DNA of 64,000 bases from Rutstroemia sp. NJR-2017a BVV2 (lineage: Eukaryota > Ascomycota > Leotiomycetes > Helotiales > Rutstroemiaceae), in the NCBI GenBank assembly GCA_002946415.1, contig NJPS01000051.1:1042001-1106000 (forward strand). The letters run 5' to 3'. This document shows positions 11,217 through 22,607 of the stretch, one piece after another (position 1 is the first letter of the stretch; every line of letters starts with the position of its first letter). Made by a program: the position numbers and the translations under genes. A model generated the notes under the pieces. The model was not told where the DNA came from. It saw only the letters and a list, made by a program, of their open reading frames with translations, and did not search any database.

Positions 11217-12813
11217 ATGCCTCTCGGATGGGAAAGGATCAATGCGCGACGCACACAACCTAACAAGAACATCGTCTTCATCAAACCCCGCCCCGGCCCC
11301 GACGAGTCCAAATCGCAAGAATTCCTCGAGCGCATCGCGGCACAATGTCTCCCTATCATGAACAAGAACCACCTCGCAGTCGCCTCACTAGAAGAGTATG
11401 AGCCGAATCTGGAATTCTGGGGTGAGTTGTTCGAATTCCTCGGATCTTTAAACCTAGCCGGCGAACAAAAACTAAAACCACTATCTCTGCAGGTCGCAAC
11501 TTCAACAACGGCGAGGTAATCCAGCTCGTTCTTAAATCGCCTTCGACTGGGCGATGGCTCCCTTTTAAATTCGTGCAGATGGTTATGATGCACGAGCTTG
11601 CGCATTGCAAGCAGATGAATCATTCCAGCGCGTTCTGGAAAGTTAGGAATGAATATGCGGTGGAGATGAAGGGGCTCTGGGATAAGGGATATACCGGGGA
11701 GGGACTCTGGGGTCGCGGAGTGCTGTTGGAGGACGGTGCATTCATGGGCGATGAATTGGCTGAGGGGGAAGTGTTGCCGGAGCATTTGTGCGGTGGAACA
11801 TTTCGGTCGAGGGGTGGGAAGAAGAGGAAGGCGAAGCCGAAGATTACGTATAAGGAGCAGAAGGAGAGGCGGATCAGGAAGAAGTTTGGTGTTAATGGGA
11901 TGAAGTGTAAGAGCTCTGTGCTTGGTTCAAATCTACTTCAATACCGGGATTAACGTGACTTTTTACAGTGGGCGAAGACGAAGAAGCCAAAGCCGTACTG
12001 GAAAAAGGCAAAGTCGGGCTCGGGAAGCCACGAGTTGCGAATAGTGCTCGAGGCAGAGAACTACGCGCAGCAGCTGCACTCGCTAGGTTTGAAGTCAAGA
12101 AGGAGGAACCTGCCATCAAGGACGAGGATCTGGTAACCGATAGCGAGGCGGAAAGCGGCCAGGAAGACGACGTATACATCAAAGCCGAGCCCGATGATGC
12201 ACTTGATCTTGATGGGAGTAGGCTCGTCGATAGGAGCGGGAGGGGAATGGTGAGGGTATGTGAGGACGACGATAAGGATAATGAGGATGCGAAGAAGGAG
12301 ATGAACGAACTGCGGAGTATTGAGAGATATTTTAAACCGAAGATTAAATTGGAGTCAAGGGACAATGCAGACTCGGAAGCGATCCAGGAAAAGGCGAAGT
12401 CAAAGCAATCAGCAAAGCCAAAGACTAGCGGCATTTCTACGAGGGAATCACAGCTTGGGAAAGATATGTCTACCAAAGAACCTGCCGCAAAAAAGGCATC
12501 CTCAAAAATGTCATCCGCCTTAGAGTCACCACTCGCCTCCTCCAAAACCATACCACAAAGCAGCAAAACCACCGCAGCAACCACAAAGTCCTCCCCCAAA
12601 GTAACCGGAACCCCGAGCAACACCCCCTGTCCCATCTGCTCGTTTGAAAGCGAAGCTCGAACCCTCACCTGCACCGTATGTGCGCACGTCCTGCATCCCT
12701 CCAGCGTTCTCGGCTCTTGGAGCTGCTCCAGCTCGACATGCAAAGATGGCTCGTACATCAATGCGGGGGATGTTGCGTTTTGTGGAGCTTGTGGATGTAG
12801 GAAAAGTGGATGA
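11217..12813 (+). CDS. WSS1: WLM-domain metalloprotease, WSS1/SPRTN-like
   Basis: Predicted DNA-dependent zinc protease that removes DNA-protein crosslinks and SUMO-conjugated proteins in the nucleus. Exons: 11217-11421, 11493-11906 and 11969-12813 (487 aa). The WLM domain fills roughly residues 1-190; the metal site is HELAHCKQMNH, with His102, Glu103, His106 and His112 matching HExxHxxxxxH. A basic stretch (GGKKRKAKPKITYKEQKERR) probably contacts DNA or acts as nuclear signal. The acidic, low-complexity middle includes DEDLVTDSEAES, a possible SUMO-interacting motif. The C-terminus has four CxxC-type pairs (CPIC, CTVC, a spaced Cys pair, CGAC) forming one or two small zinc ribbons. It converges on the iminopeptidase gene. 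Confidence 0.92.
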
Positions 12814-13162
12814 GTTAATGTATGATTTGATGTCTTCTTAAGTTTAATTATGGGTGTGATTGGGGATGTAATGTATATGGATAGATGGAATCTTGGTTGG
12901 ACGGATCGACAGCCCCGCGGCGTTTTGGAAGGGAGTGTAACTGGAACGGAAAATGTACCATACAAGATACCATAATGGGCTAAAGTGGGCTGCAAATAAA
13001 TGAGATCGTGGGGGCGATGATAGCTAGTGTTAATATAGGTTAAAATACCCTTCATTTTCTTTGCATGTCAGTCTGGTCCTAAGAACCAGAGCATTCTACT
13101 GCGTCTCCAATCTCATAATTTCCTTTAACAACCACCAGTTCCAAAGAAACTCTCCTTCATAA
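12814..13162. other. Convergent 3' spacer, WSS1 / iminopeptidase
   Basis: 349 bp between two stop codons, presumably both 3' UTRs. I see no gene or repeat. Confidence 0.5.
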
Positions 13163-15012
13163 CTAATCAATCGAATCATCCCTCAACTTAAACAGCTCTA
13201 CCATCATCTGATCAGTCTTCGACCTCACCGCATCATGATACATCGTATTCGTAACGAACTGCTTGCAGCCTTTTACCATCCTAGCGGTTTCCTGAGCAAG
13301 TCCAAAGTCGACATACATATCATCTACGTAAGAAGCTGAATAAAGGGGGACTTCGTTTCTTGCTAGCCTGTGATGCATTTTATTAGCTTTGAACTTGTGA
13401 TGAAAGGGGAATGGGGGACGTACTGCCACTCGTCGTATATGTCTGGCCAGTCTGGGTACTCGGCGAGATGATGAGCTACTGGGGATATTTTCTCCAGCTC
13501 AGGAGATGTTTGGAACATGAATGGGTAGATCATTTCACCCGAGAAGAAAAGAGGTTCTTCGGTCACAGCATTGGGACATGGAGGTTCCCCTGTCAGCCAT
13601 CTAAATCCATGAATACTTTTACCTACCTGTATCATAGAGTTAGCTAAACAATGTGATAAATTTTTGAGGATACATACTCTTTCAGCAGCCCAGTTTGACG
13701 CCTGACCCTGACAGTAGACGGCCTCGTGTAAAATAGCATAGATAATATTGTTATCCTTGCTGACCGCATCATCCACGGCTTGAAGAGTGGCGCGGGTGAC
13801 AAACGAGAATTGATCTAGATCAGAACGCATACGGTGTACCAACTGATGGACAGAATCGAGCCCGCCATGAAAGCCGAAGTTTATTCCCAATGTCAAGAAC
13901 ATACGAACCGTCAGAGTGCCACCGGATGGCAGTGCTAACCCGCCTTTGCTATTGATATGAATTGCTAGGCTGTGCACGGTTTCAACATCTTCTGGGAACT
14001 TTTGATAGTAGGCTCTGTTCCTTTCCATTACCTTTTTGAAGGTGGCTCTATAGACTTTCTCGGGTGAGTGTCCTACTGGTGCCAAGCCTCCGCTTGTGAA
14101 AACTTCACGCAGTCCTTGGTAGAAGAATGATAAGTACGTTAAAGCACAGAAACCGCCAAATGATTGACCAAAGATAGACCACCTGAATTGATGTCAGTCA
14201 CAGACTTCATATCCTCATTCGGGTCTTAGGAACAGGTATAATATTATGGTAAGTCAAGGGAATCACAAACTTCTTCAAATCATTGGGATAATCGGCCGTG
14301 AGGGTCTTGCGAATAGCCTCACAGTCACGAACTATATTATCTTGTCGGAACAGCTTGGCGTAATCTACTTGTCGATGAACATCACCCTGCAGGGCAAGCG
14401 TAGCAGCTGATAATGGAGTGCTCAATCCAGTACCGCGCTGATCAAGGTACAGCATCTGGTAGCCTTTCTCGAGAACGACATTGGTAAGAGCGTGATCTTG
14501 TGGAGGTTTGCAGCCAAAACCTGGACCACCTTGGAGATACACAAACCATGGTTTCTGGGACGACTTGCGGGACTCTTCTTCGCTTGGGGCAGCTGCGGGT
14601 TTCTCGTATTTGGTCACACTCCGCGCGAATAGCTTAATTGTACCTCTCGTGAGGTTGGAGTAGCTGAGTATATGTTAGCGGGTCTGAATTATTGAAAGAG
14701 CTTCACGTTGAAGCTCGAGACAGTACCATGAAAATACTCACTCTAGAGGCACCTCAAAGAACAATTCGGCAACTTTGAGTTTCCCTACATAGCTGTTAGC
14801 ACCATATATCTTGGTGACTGCTTATAAGGTCTGATAATGATTGTAAATGGTTACAAGGTCCCGTTTAAGGTGGCCAAAGTAGTCCAAGAGCGGGAATCCC
14901 ACAATAGGTAGGACGGTAAGATCGGCAACATGAAGATGTACGATTAAATTCTGGAGATGAGCTTACCCGGTATCAGGTGTGACTTGGAGTCAAGAAGTCG
15001 AGCGAACGTCAT
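13163..15012 (-). CDS. Proline iminopeptidase-like alpha/beta hydrolase (peptidase family S33)
   Basis: Serine exopeptidase expected to release N-terminal proline from peptides. Exons: 15012-14967, 14784-14742, 14663-14271, 14182-13678, 13626-13424 and 13367-13163 (464 aa). Oxyanion-hole motif GGPGFG begins at residue 75; the DQRG motif is LYLDQRGTGLS; the nucleophile is Ser168 in WSIFGQSFGGF, read only after splicing AA|G TGG. The acid is probably in SYVDDMYVD and the catalytic His in TMYHDAVR, replacing the usual EHDGLR. No signal peptide is seen, so it is likely cytosolic. The first intron is long for this window (182 nt), and the third donor (GTTTGT) is weak. Length fits fungal members. 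It is divergent from the Kelch gene. Confidence 0.9.
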
Positions 15013-15852
15013 CGTGTCTGTTCCTGTAGTTAGTTAAGAAGCATATCAAGAAGATATATAGGCTTGATTGGAAGTGCTACGAGTCCAAGACGTGGAAGCC
15101 ACTCTAAGCACCGAATCAATATGATGCCAAAGTACTTACGAGTAGAAGCTTAGGATAGGGAATTGCAAAACCGAACAGGCACAGTCTTAAGCTTTATATA
15201 TGAGCTTATGTACGAGGAGCAAAGCAAGAGAGTGAAAAGTAAATGGATATATAAGAGCAAGAGGTGATAAATTAATCAAATGCACATCGAAAAAATGTAA
15301 GGACAGAAGACTCAGGAGTGATTGAGCACATTATGTTTTGCTGAGCTTGTTGGGATGATGTTGGCTTCGAAGCGGAGGTGAAGGTAAGCTTCAAATGGCT
15401 GGTGGGGTAACCACCTCGGTCAGCGGCCGCACAAAATTCATCCCACCAAGAAACACCTTTCGAAGCAAGAACAAAGCCCGAATCTTTCACGTCCAAAACC
15501 ATTAACCTCACGGGTATGTAACATGATACCTTGCTCTCCTGTTGTTCATACAATCATGGAAGCTCCGAGATATAGAATGAATGGAAGCATCCATTGTTTG
15601 CGGGATATGAATGTTCGTCACATCGTGCAATGGTGCAGGTTCTTCAAGTGACGAGATGCCATAGCTGCGACACCACCACACAAGCCACGATATCATCAAG
15701 CTGCCCTATGGAAAAGAATCCTAGACCAAGCATTACCTTTCACTCTCATACATCTCAATCTCAGGATAGTGACTAATGCATCGAGTTTAGTCACGTGATA
15801 TACTCAACTCTCCACTGACATCGAAGCATTCTCCAAGCCACAAGAGTTCAAG
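15013..15852. other. Intergenic region between iminopeptidase and Kelch genes
   Basis: 840 bp holding both promoters and leaders. Short open frames on the minus strand do not start with ATG or show family features. I see no RNA gene or strong repeat. Confidence 0.5.
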
Positions 15853-18055
15853 ATGGCCAAAGACAAGAAATCCAAATCCGAAGACAAGAAGAAGAAGCTC
15901 GCCGAAAAGAAGCAAAAGCAAGAAAAGAAGGGCGAAAAGAAATCTGCAGCGAAGACCGCCAAAACCAAAGTCGACGACAGCGATGCCGAAGACGTCGACC
16001 TTGACGCCGTTCTCGCCGAGTTTGCCAAGAAGCAAGAACAGTTTCTCAAGGTTACGGAGGTTGTATGCGAACCTCCGAAGCCAAGAGCATCATCGACGTT
16101 TATTGCTAGTCCGTCGAATTCTAATGAGTTGTTTTTGTTCGGTGGCGAGTACTTTAATGGAGCGCTGGCGAGCTTCTATAATGATTTGTATGTGTATGCT
16201 ACGAATAAGGATGAGTGGCATTTGGTGACGAGTCCGAATGCACCGTTGCCGAGGAGTGGACATGCTTGGTGTAGGGGAGGGAATGCCGGTGGAATATATT
16301 TATTTGGCGGAGAGTTCTCCTCGCCAAAGCAGGGGACGTTTTACCATTATAATGTATGTTCATATGGGATATCTGGTTCCATCTATTTGTTGGTACTGAC
16401 GCTTATGTAGGACTTTTGGCGTCTCGAGCCTTCCGAACGAGAATGGACACGCATCGAAACCAAAGGCAAGACTCCACCAGCAAGAAGTGGACACCGCATG
16501 ACCTATTACAAGAACTATATCATCCTCTTCGGTGGGTTCCAAGACACCTCTCAGCAGACAAAATATCTAGGTGATCTCTGGATCTACGACACGCAAAACT
16601 TCGTCTGGCATAACCCTGTCTTACCACTAGCATCTCAAAAACCCGATGCTCGATCTTCGTTCTCTTTGCTACCTCACGAAGCTGGTGCAGCATTGTATGG
16701 GGGATATTCGCGTGTTAAGGCGACGTTAACGGGGAAGCAAATGAAGGGTGGTGGACAAGCCCAGAGAAATATCCTGAAGTAATACCCAAAGCCATATCCC
16801 GAACAACGAAAACAAGACTAACTCGTCTTCCAGACCCATGATCCACCAAGACTGCTGGTACCTCCGCATCACCCAACCCGCCGACACATCCGCGCCCACA
16901 CCCCCAACCGTCCGCTGGGAACGACGCAAAAAGCCCACCAACACACCGAACCCACCTCGAGCTGGCGCAACCATGGCCTACCACAAGGGCCGCGGCATCC
17001 AATTCGGCGGGGTCCACGACGTCGAAGACAGTGAAGAGGGAATCGACAGCGAGTTCTTCAACACGCTATTTGCATGGAACATTGAACGAAACCGCTACTT
17101 CCCGCTGTCCTTACGCAAACCGCGAACTAGCCAGAAGAAGAACATGGGCAATGAGCGCGGAGGACGCAGGGGCAGGGGCCAGGCAAACGAGGAGGAACTG
17201 TTGAGGAATCTGGCGGCGTTGGAGACGGGGAAGTCGCTTGCTGAGGCGGACGAGATGGAGATTGATAAGAAGGGTGGTGGGGCGGGGGAGGAAGATGATG
17301 AGGACGAGGGGAAGGGGAAGGGGCCGGCGAAGCAGGTTTTGATGGAGTTTCCGCATGTGAGGTTTAATGCGCAACTGGCGGTGCAGGATGATGTTTTGTT
17401 TATCTATGGAGGGACGTACGAGAAGGGGGATAGGGAGTATACGTTTGATGAGATGTATGCGGTTGACTTGGGGAAAATGGATGGAGTGAAGGAGATATTC
17501 AGACGGGAGGTGGAGAATTGGGTTGGGAGTGAGGAGGGAAGTGATGATGAGGAAGATGATGAGGATGATGAGGATGACGAGGAAGATGAAGAGGATGAAG
17601 ATGGTGATATTAAGATGGTGGATAAGAAACAGCTCCATACAGAAAGCACCCGGCAATCCAAACGCAAAGCAAAAGAGAGCGAAGAGCCAGCCGAGACACA
17701 GACACCAACATCATCTACTTTTGACGATACACCCGAAGAGTCCAGCACGTCCGGACCTGAGGATAATCTACCACATCCAAGACCCTTCGAATCGCGAAGA
17801 GACTTCTTCCAGCGAACAGGCAACGAATGGCAAGAAGCGCTAATGACGAGTTTGAGATGGAAGGGTGTTCAACCCGAGACATTATCCGTCAAGGAAATCA
17901 AGACAAAGGCATTCGAGATGAGCGAGGAGAAATGGTGGGATAGTCGCGAGGAGATCACGGCGCTGGAAGACGAGCAGGAAGCTGCTGGCATTGGAGAAGT
18001 TGTCACGTTGGCCGACCGAGCAGAGGCAAGTACGGGTGTTGGCAGAAGAAGATAG
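15853..18055 (+). CDS. KEL3: Kelch-repeat protein, KLHDC4/KEL3 family
   Basis: Conserved eukaryotic Kelch propeller protein of poorly known function. Exons: 15853-16353, 16411-16778 and 16834-18055 (696 aa). A Lys-rich N-terminus is typical of the KLHDC4 family. Kelch GG signatures appear six times: LFLFGGEYFNGA, IYLFGGEF, IILFGGFQD, AALYGGYS, GIQFGGVHD and LFIYGGTYE, enough for a six-bladed propeller. A low-complexity insertion, Gly/Arg then acidic, separates the fifth and sixth blades. A very acidic tract of about 25 residues follows the last blade, then a Ser/Thr-rich linker and a conserved tail (RRDFFQRTGNEWQEAL). The tail ends 155 bp from the SWC6 stop codon, convergently. Confidence 0.9.
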
Positions 18056-18210
18056 GATACACAGATACCATTACAGTTCTATCAATCTCAAACCCATTAT
18101 CCTTCTCATTCCGTCCCCTCTTTTCCCCAACTCCCGTTTTTAAACTCCAGGGTATAATAACCAAACCGAACCAATCCCTCTCCGCCCATGCCCATACACC
18201 CCAACCCAAT

Positions 18211-19210
18211 CTAAGCCCCATACCTAGTAAAACACTCCTCCTTATGCGTATTCAAACAATCCAACGCGCACACCCTCCCCGCACACCTCGTACACCTAAT
18301 CTTCCCCCAATACCCGCAAACCTCACAAAAAACCCTCATCGGCTTCCTGCGATCCTCGGGCGTCCAGCCCCCCCTCGCCTCATTATAGCTCAACGGCGGC
18401 TGCGCCAACAACCGCTCCAGCTCCTCCTGCGTCGGCATCGTCGGCACCCGCGATACCAGCAGGGGATCAGTATCGCCCGGGTGCGCTTTGGGCGGGGGCG
18501 CAGACCCCTGCGATAGTGCGACCACAGGCGCGGTGATGATTGGGGGGAGCGGGGCTGCAACTTGTCGGAGGGGAGTAGAGGTCCCGGGGGTGGTGAGGTC
18601 TTTCTTTTTGTGGCTGCGTTTCTCGGGGGGTGCGGCGGGCGCAGTGGGTTCTTTTCTCTTGTGGCTGCGCTTGCTGGTGCTGGCGAGGTTCGGTGCGGAT
18701 GATGCGGTGGGAGTGGAGACGGTGGGAGTAGCTGGTTGGGCTGCAGGAGCGGGTTGCGATGAGGATGAGGATGGGAGGGCGGCGAGGGCTTCGTAGTCGG
18801 AGAGATGGTTTGCGAAGGTTTTTTGGGAGGCTAGGATTTTGCGGACGGCGGGGGTTACTTTGCCGTGGGTTACTATTGTATAGAGCATTAGCATCTGAAG
18901 CCAAGCTGAGTCGCAAGACTAGAAGAAGGTTGGATTTACCTCGTCCAGCATTATCCCGATGGCGGACCGGTACGGGGATGTTCACATCGCGATGGTTCTC
19001 TCTGTCCAGAGCTGCGAGCTCTCGTAATATCTTCGCATCTTGTTTCGCGGTCGTTTCGTGAGTGTTTGCTGACGGTAGACCACGCGCGGCTCGACGAGCA
19101 GAGGGCTGTATGGCTGTAGACGGGATGTTTGTGCCTACATCAGGTACGTAGGCCCAACCTGGGGCAAGCGTATTTCTCGAAGTTGCGAGTTCGACCACGC
19201 CGAAATTCAT
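18211..19210 (-). CDS. VPS71: SWR1-complex subunit SWC6/VPS71, zf-HIT protein (ZNHIT1 type)
   Basis: Component of the SWR1 remodeller, which swaps H2A for H2A.Z; with Arp6 it helps dock the nucleosome. Exons: 19210-18940 and 18872-18211 (310 aa), 67-nt intron. The N-terminus and the block KVTPAVRKILASQKTFANHL match fungal SWC6. The C-terminus carries the HIT zinc finger (CEVCGYWGKIRCTRC, then CALDCLNTHKEEC), with the expected Cys/His spacing and ending four residues later. Between lies a Pro/Ala/Ser/Thr-rich linker with two basic clusters (SKRSHKRKE, EKRSHKKKD), an internal near-repeat. The catalytic subunit SWR1 lies 22 kb away in this window. Confidence 0.9.
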
Positions 19211-19738
19211 TGCGCGAATGGTTGTTAAATATAGAGCTTGTTGTTAAAATAATATGTTAGGAGCTTGGAGAACTCAACTCGGATATTTTTTCCTTTGGTG
19301 TGCGCGAGAGGCGAGGCTGCAAAATCAAAATGTCACGCAAGCTTCGGAATCTATAGGAGGACTTTAGAGAGACAAGGGGAAGGTACCATGCATAGAAACT
19401 GGCCAGCTTTCTGCCACATATGTCTATACTCAATTGTCCGGAGATCCGCAGTACCAGGAACCATCAATTGCACTTGCAGCGCTCTAAGTAGGTCCACAAA
19501 TGCGCCCGAACTCACACCATACTCCGAGGTCAGGAACAGTTCTTGCTGTTGAGATGCGTCTTTGTTGCTATAAACAATGTGCCGTGCGTGTGACCATATG
19601 CAACCTTCTCATCTTATCTCAATATGTTGTACACAATCCAATCTGGACTGCCCCTCCCAAGTACCCTCAAACCCCTCCCTGCCCTCCTTACGTGCCATTC
19701 GCATCCCCATACACCCCTCCAGCTTTCCTCAAGCTGAC
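19211..19738. other. Intergenic spacer upstream of SWC6
   Basis: 528 bp between the SWC6 start codon and the stop codon of the next minus-strand gene. It should include the SWC6 promoter. I see no gene or repeat in it. Confidence 0.5.
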
Positions 19739-20223
19739 CTATTTCTTCTTTTTCTCCAGGGCCGAAAGCTTTTCTTCCAGCGATTGAACATATGTGTGAA
19801 CCCTTTGCACCGAGTTTTGCAAGCTCTACCAAGTAGAAAACCCCTCATTAGCAATAATCTCTCTCCACCCCTCCGCGCACTGCCCGAACAAGTAACTCAC
19901 ATAAATATCTTCCGTCAGCAGCTCATTGCTAACTTTGTATTCCTCCAGAATGTAGTAGTAAGTGCCGAAACCTGCGACGGAGGACCCCAAGAAGAATCCA
20001 AGTAGTCTTTTCGTGAATTAGCTGCTGGTCTTGTGCACAAGTTCCGCCGGAAAATAAAGGCTCACCCTCCTCTGAAAGCTCCAACGGGCTTCTTGACCGG
20101 TAACGGCGTCACATCTGCCGCCCTTCGAGCAGAAGATTGGAAGTTTCGAGCTTGAAAAGCTGCGCGCTGAGGTACATTGGCACTCAAGACCCTCGAGGCG
20201 GGTCGGAGAATGCGCGATGACAT
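19739..20223 (-). CDS. Small mitochondrial-type membrane protein, 116 aa, three exons
   Basis: Not matched to a named family. Exons: 20223-20066, 20006-19901 and 19825-19739. The donors GTGAGC and GTGAGT are good, acceptors AAAAG and GGTAG. The N-terminal 45 residues are rich in Arg, Ser and Ala with almost no acid (MSSRILRPASRVLSANVPQR), a classic matrix-targeting signal. Then comes a Gly-rich hydrophobic segment (LLGFFLGSSVAGFGTYYYIL), likely one inner-membrane span, and a short coiled coil ending in EEKLSALEKKKK. This looks like a conserved small mitochondrial inner-membrane protein; the role is unknown. The splice phases agree (2, then 0), which supports a real gene although no single exon exceeds 160 nt. 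Confidence 0.75.
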
Positions 20224-20662
20224 TTTATGTGTGTAATTAGCTGAAGTAGATGGTCAATTAATGTGCTCTGTTGTGGCATGTATTTCGGTGCGGGGCAATT
20301 TTTGGAGTTCCGGAGTGTCTTTGTTATGTCGTCGCGTGCGGAGTTTAATTCCTTGTGCTAAATTATATGATCAAGCTCTGTGTCTCCGTGAGCTTCCCCG
20401 GCTTTATTACCTGAGGCGCGAATAAATTTGTGTGGCTTGTTTGGAAGCAGAACAATGCGGGGTCAACAGCCTTCACCAATCAACTTTCAGTCATTTTAAT
20501 GAACATCTACTGATTTACATCATCTGTTCAGATACTAACAAAATATTCAATTTTCGTGCTATTGTAAGTGATCAGATATAGGAACTCGAGTCTGCTCAAA
20601 TTCCCAGCGATTAACTCGCAGTACATAATACAAATCAAAGACAAATTTCGTATTGACTCCCC
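20224..20662. other. Spacer between PDI 3' end and small mitochondrial-protein gene
   Basis: 439 bp; it should hold the PDI 3' UTR and the promoter of the small downstream minus-strand gene. No other feature is visible. Confidence 0.45.
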
Positions 20663-22488
20663 TCACAATTCGTCGTGCTCATTCTCAACAGCCTCGGTGG
20701 CTGAAGCGACCTTGCTTTTAACAGTATCCGTGACCTCTTCAGCGGCGCTCTTCACTGACTCAGTTGCGGCCTCAGCTTGATTTGCCATAGACTCAACAAT
20801 TGGCTTCTGAGCATCAGGTGATGCAGCGGCGTTCTCGTCGTATGCAACCTCGATCTCATACTTGCCATTCTCCTTGACGAACTTGATCAAATCTTCGATG
20901 CTACGGCTTCCACTGTATGTGACAGGGTTCTTCTTGTCGCCAGCCTTGTACAATTTGAGGGTGGGGAAACCTTGGATCTCATCCGGAATGTCGTTAAGAG
21001 TAGCATCAACCTTGGCAATGGTGACCTTGTCATTGTGGCCAGCATCAGCGTAAAGACCGGCGAGGATATCGTATTTTGGTGCAAGAGCCTTGCAGTGACC
21101 GCACCATGGAGCGTAGAATTCAATCAATACGTCCTTGCTGTCATCCAAGACAATATCGTCGTAGTTGTGAGCGACGACAATTTGAACAGGGCCTTCTTGA
21201 GTCTCTGGAATAGGCTCTGACTTGATGCTTGGCTCGACCTTGCCGTCAACATATTGTTGAACGAATTTGCTAATGAGCTCCTCGGTGATCTCAGCCTCTT
21301 GATCATATGGGTACTTCTTGTTGTTGACTGTGTCTTGAATGGCGAATGCAGGGAATTGGTCTGCCTTAAGGTTCAAGTTACCGGCATGAGCACCGAAAGC
21401 CTTAGCATCAATGGTTGCAAAGCTGATTGCACCACGGTACTTCTCGGCAACTGGCTTGAGTTTCTCGGAGAGAGATGTACGCTCCTCGGGGGTCTCTGCG
21501 AAAATGTATGCCAATGGAATACCAGTGGCCATGTAACCGGCGTAGGTCTCTGGACCAACCTCACCAATCAATGGGATGGACGCAGTGTTAGCGAACTTCT
21601 CAATCACCTCAGCCTCGAAAGCATCTGAGAGAATGCTCTTTCCTTCATCGAATGATTTGTAGAGAACGACAGATGGGAAGCTGACACCTTCGGCTTTTGC
21701 CAAAGCAGCGTCGTTGCTTGCACCGAAAAGGAAGTTGTCGCGGAGTTTCTCTGCAACGGTAGTGAAGGTGGCGTTTGAGGTTTTATCCTCGGCATCGAAG
21801 TAAGCGACCAAGACAACCTTGTCGGCAGTCTTGAAGTCCTCGAGGGTGTCCTTTGTCAGGACCGACACAGCTGGTAAAGATTGTTTTGTCATGTATGAGA
21901 CAATCCTGTAGATATTTTATTAGCCACCTGTATTTGGACCGTAGCATTTTCGGCACTTACGCAGGAGCCTTTCTGGCACCAGAATATGGGGAGACATTAT
22001 CAGGGCCACGGAAGACCTTGAGAGTTGGGTATCCTTCCACACCGAAGCTCTGGCAGAGGTCGGCTTCTTCTGTGCAGTCTACCTTCGCAAGAGCAATCTT
22101 CTTTTCCTTCAAGGTTGTGGCGGCTTCTTCGTACTCGGGCGCCAATGCTTTGCAGTGGCCACTATTCACATAATTAGTAATCTGCAATCGAACAGGTGTC
22201 TTTGGAGGGTTTTCTTACCACCAAGGCTATGCAAAAGAACAGTAGATTAGTAAAATTCGACTACTTGAGAATATTTAGAAGGGACATACTGCGAAGACTA
22301 GAGGAGAGAAAAGAGTTAGCTGATGGCTCAGAGACAGATGCGCCGGGATAAAACTTACACTCTAGAAGTGCCAAATCATGTTCCTTCACGAAGTCATTGA
22401 ATGTGTCCTTTGTAAGGGATGAAACGTCAGAAGCTGAGGCAATCGCAGCTCCTGCGAGACCGATGGCAAGAGTTTGGAAAGGACGCAT
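20663..22488 (-). CDS. PDI1: Protein disulfide isomerase, ER luminal
   Basis: Catalyses disulfide formation and isomerisation in the ER lumen. Exons: 22488-22359, 22297-22290, 22226-22219, 22161-21961 and 21905-20663 (529 aa). Signal peptide is [20 protein letters not shown]. The first thioredoxin active site APWCGHC (Cys49/Cys52) is assembled from two 8-nt exons plus the first base of exon 4. The second (FYAPWCGHC, Cys384/Cys387) lies in the long last exon, giving the a-b-b'-a' layout. An Ala/Glu-rich acidic tail ends in HDEL, the fungal ER retrieval signal. Length fits fungal PDIs (about 505-530 aa). A probable 5' UTR intron lies just upstream. ATG 22488 is used because the frame upstream opens only with GTG. 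Confidence 0.94.
22219..22226 (-). other. PDI1: Predicted 8-nt microexon of PDI (second)
   Basis: CCTTGGTG, preceded by GCATAG and followed by the donor GTAAGA, encodes Pro-Trp and the first two bases of the active-site Cys49; the codon is completed by T at 22161. The preceding intron is 63 nt and the following one 57 nt. Confidence 0.8.
22290..22297 (-). other. PDI1: Predicted 8-nt microexon of PDI (first)
   Basis: TCTTCGCA lies between a 61-nt intron ending CTCTAG and a 63-nt intron starting GTATGT. With the T that ends exon 1 it encodes Phe-Phe-Ala of the active-site strand. Without it, the invariant FFAPWCGHC cannot be formed in frame. Confidence 0.8.
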
Positions 22489-22513
22489 GTTGAAGTTGTT
22501 TCCGTTCACAGGC

Positions 22514-22607
22514 CTAGACGGTCAAAGCGTTAGTTGAATGTTCCAGGTTGTACGGAATAATCTAGGAGATAGATGTTGATCATGAAATAGTAGATCTTGA
22601 AACATAC
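22514..22607 (-). other. PDI1: Probable 5' UTR intron of PDI
   Basis: On the minus strand a GTATGT donor (22607), a CTAAC branch site and a TAG acceptor (22514) delimit 94 nt just upstream of the PDI start codon. It is inferred from splice motifs only. Confidence 0.55.

Noticed and set aside
11892..13055. Long minus-strand open frame (387 codons) opposite the WSS1 gene
   Set aside because: It lies entirely antisense to the third WSS1 exon and mirrors its Ser/Lys/Glu-rich composition; no family feature and no ATG-led gene structure.
17404..17823. Minus-strand Ser-rich frame opposite the Kelch gene
   Set aside because: Antisense shadow of the acidic tract; no independent support.
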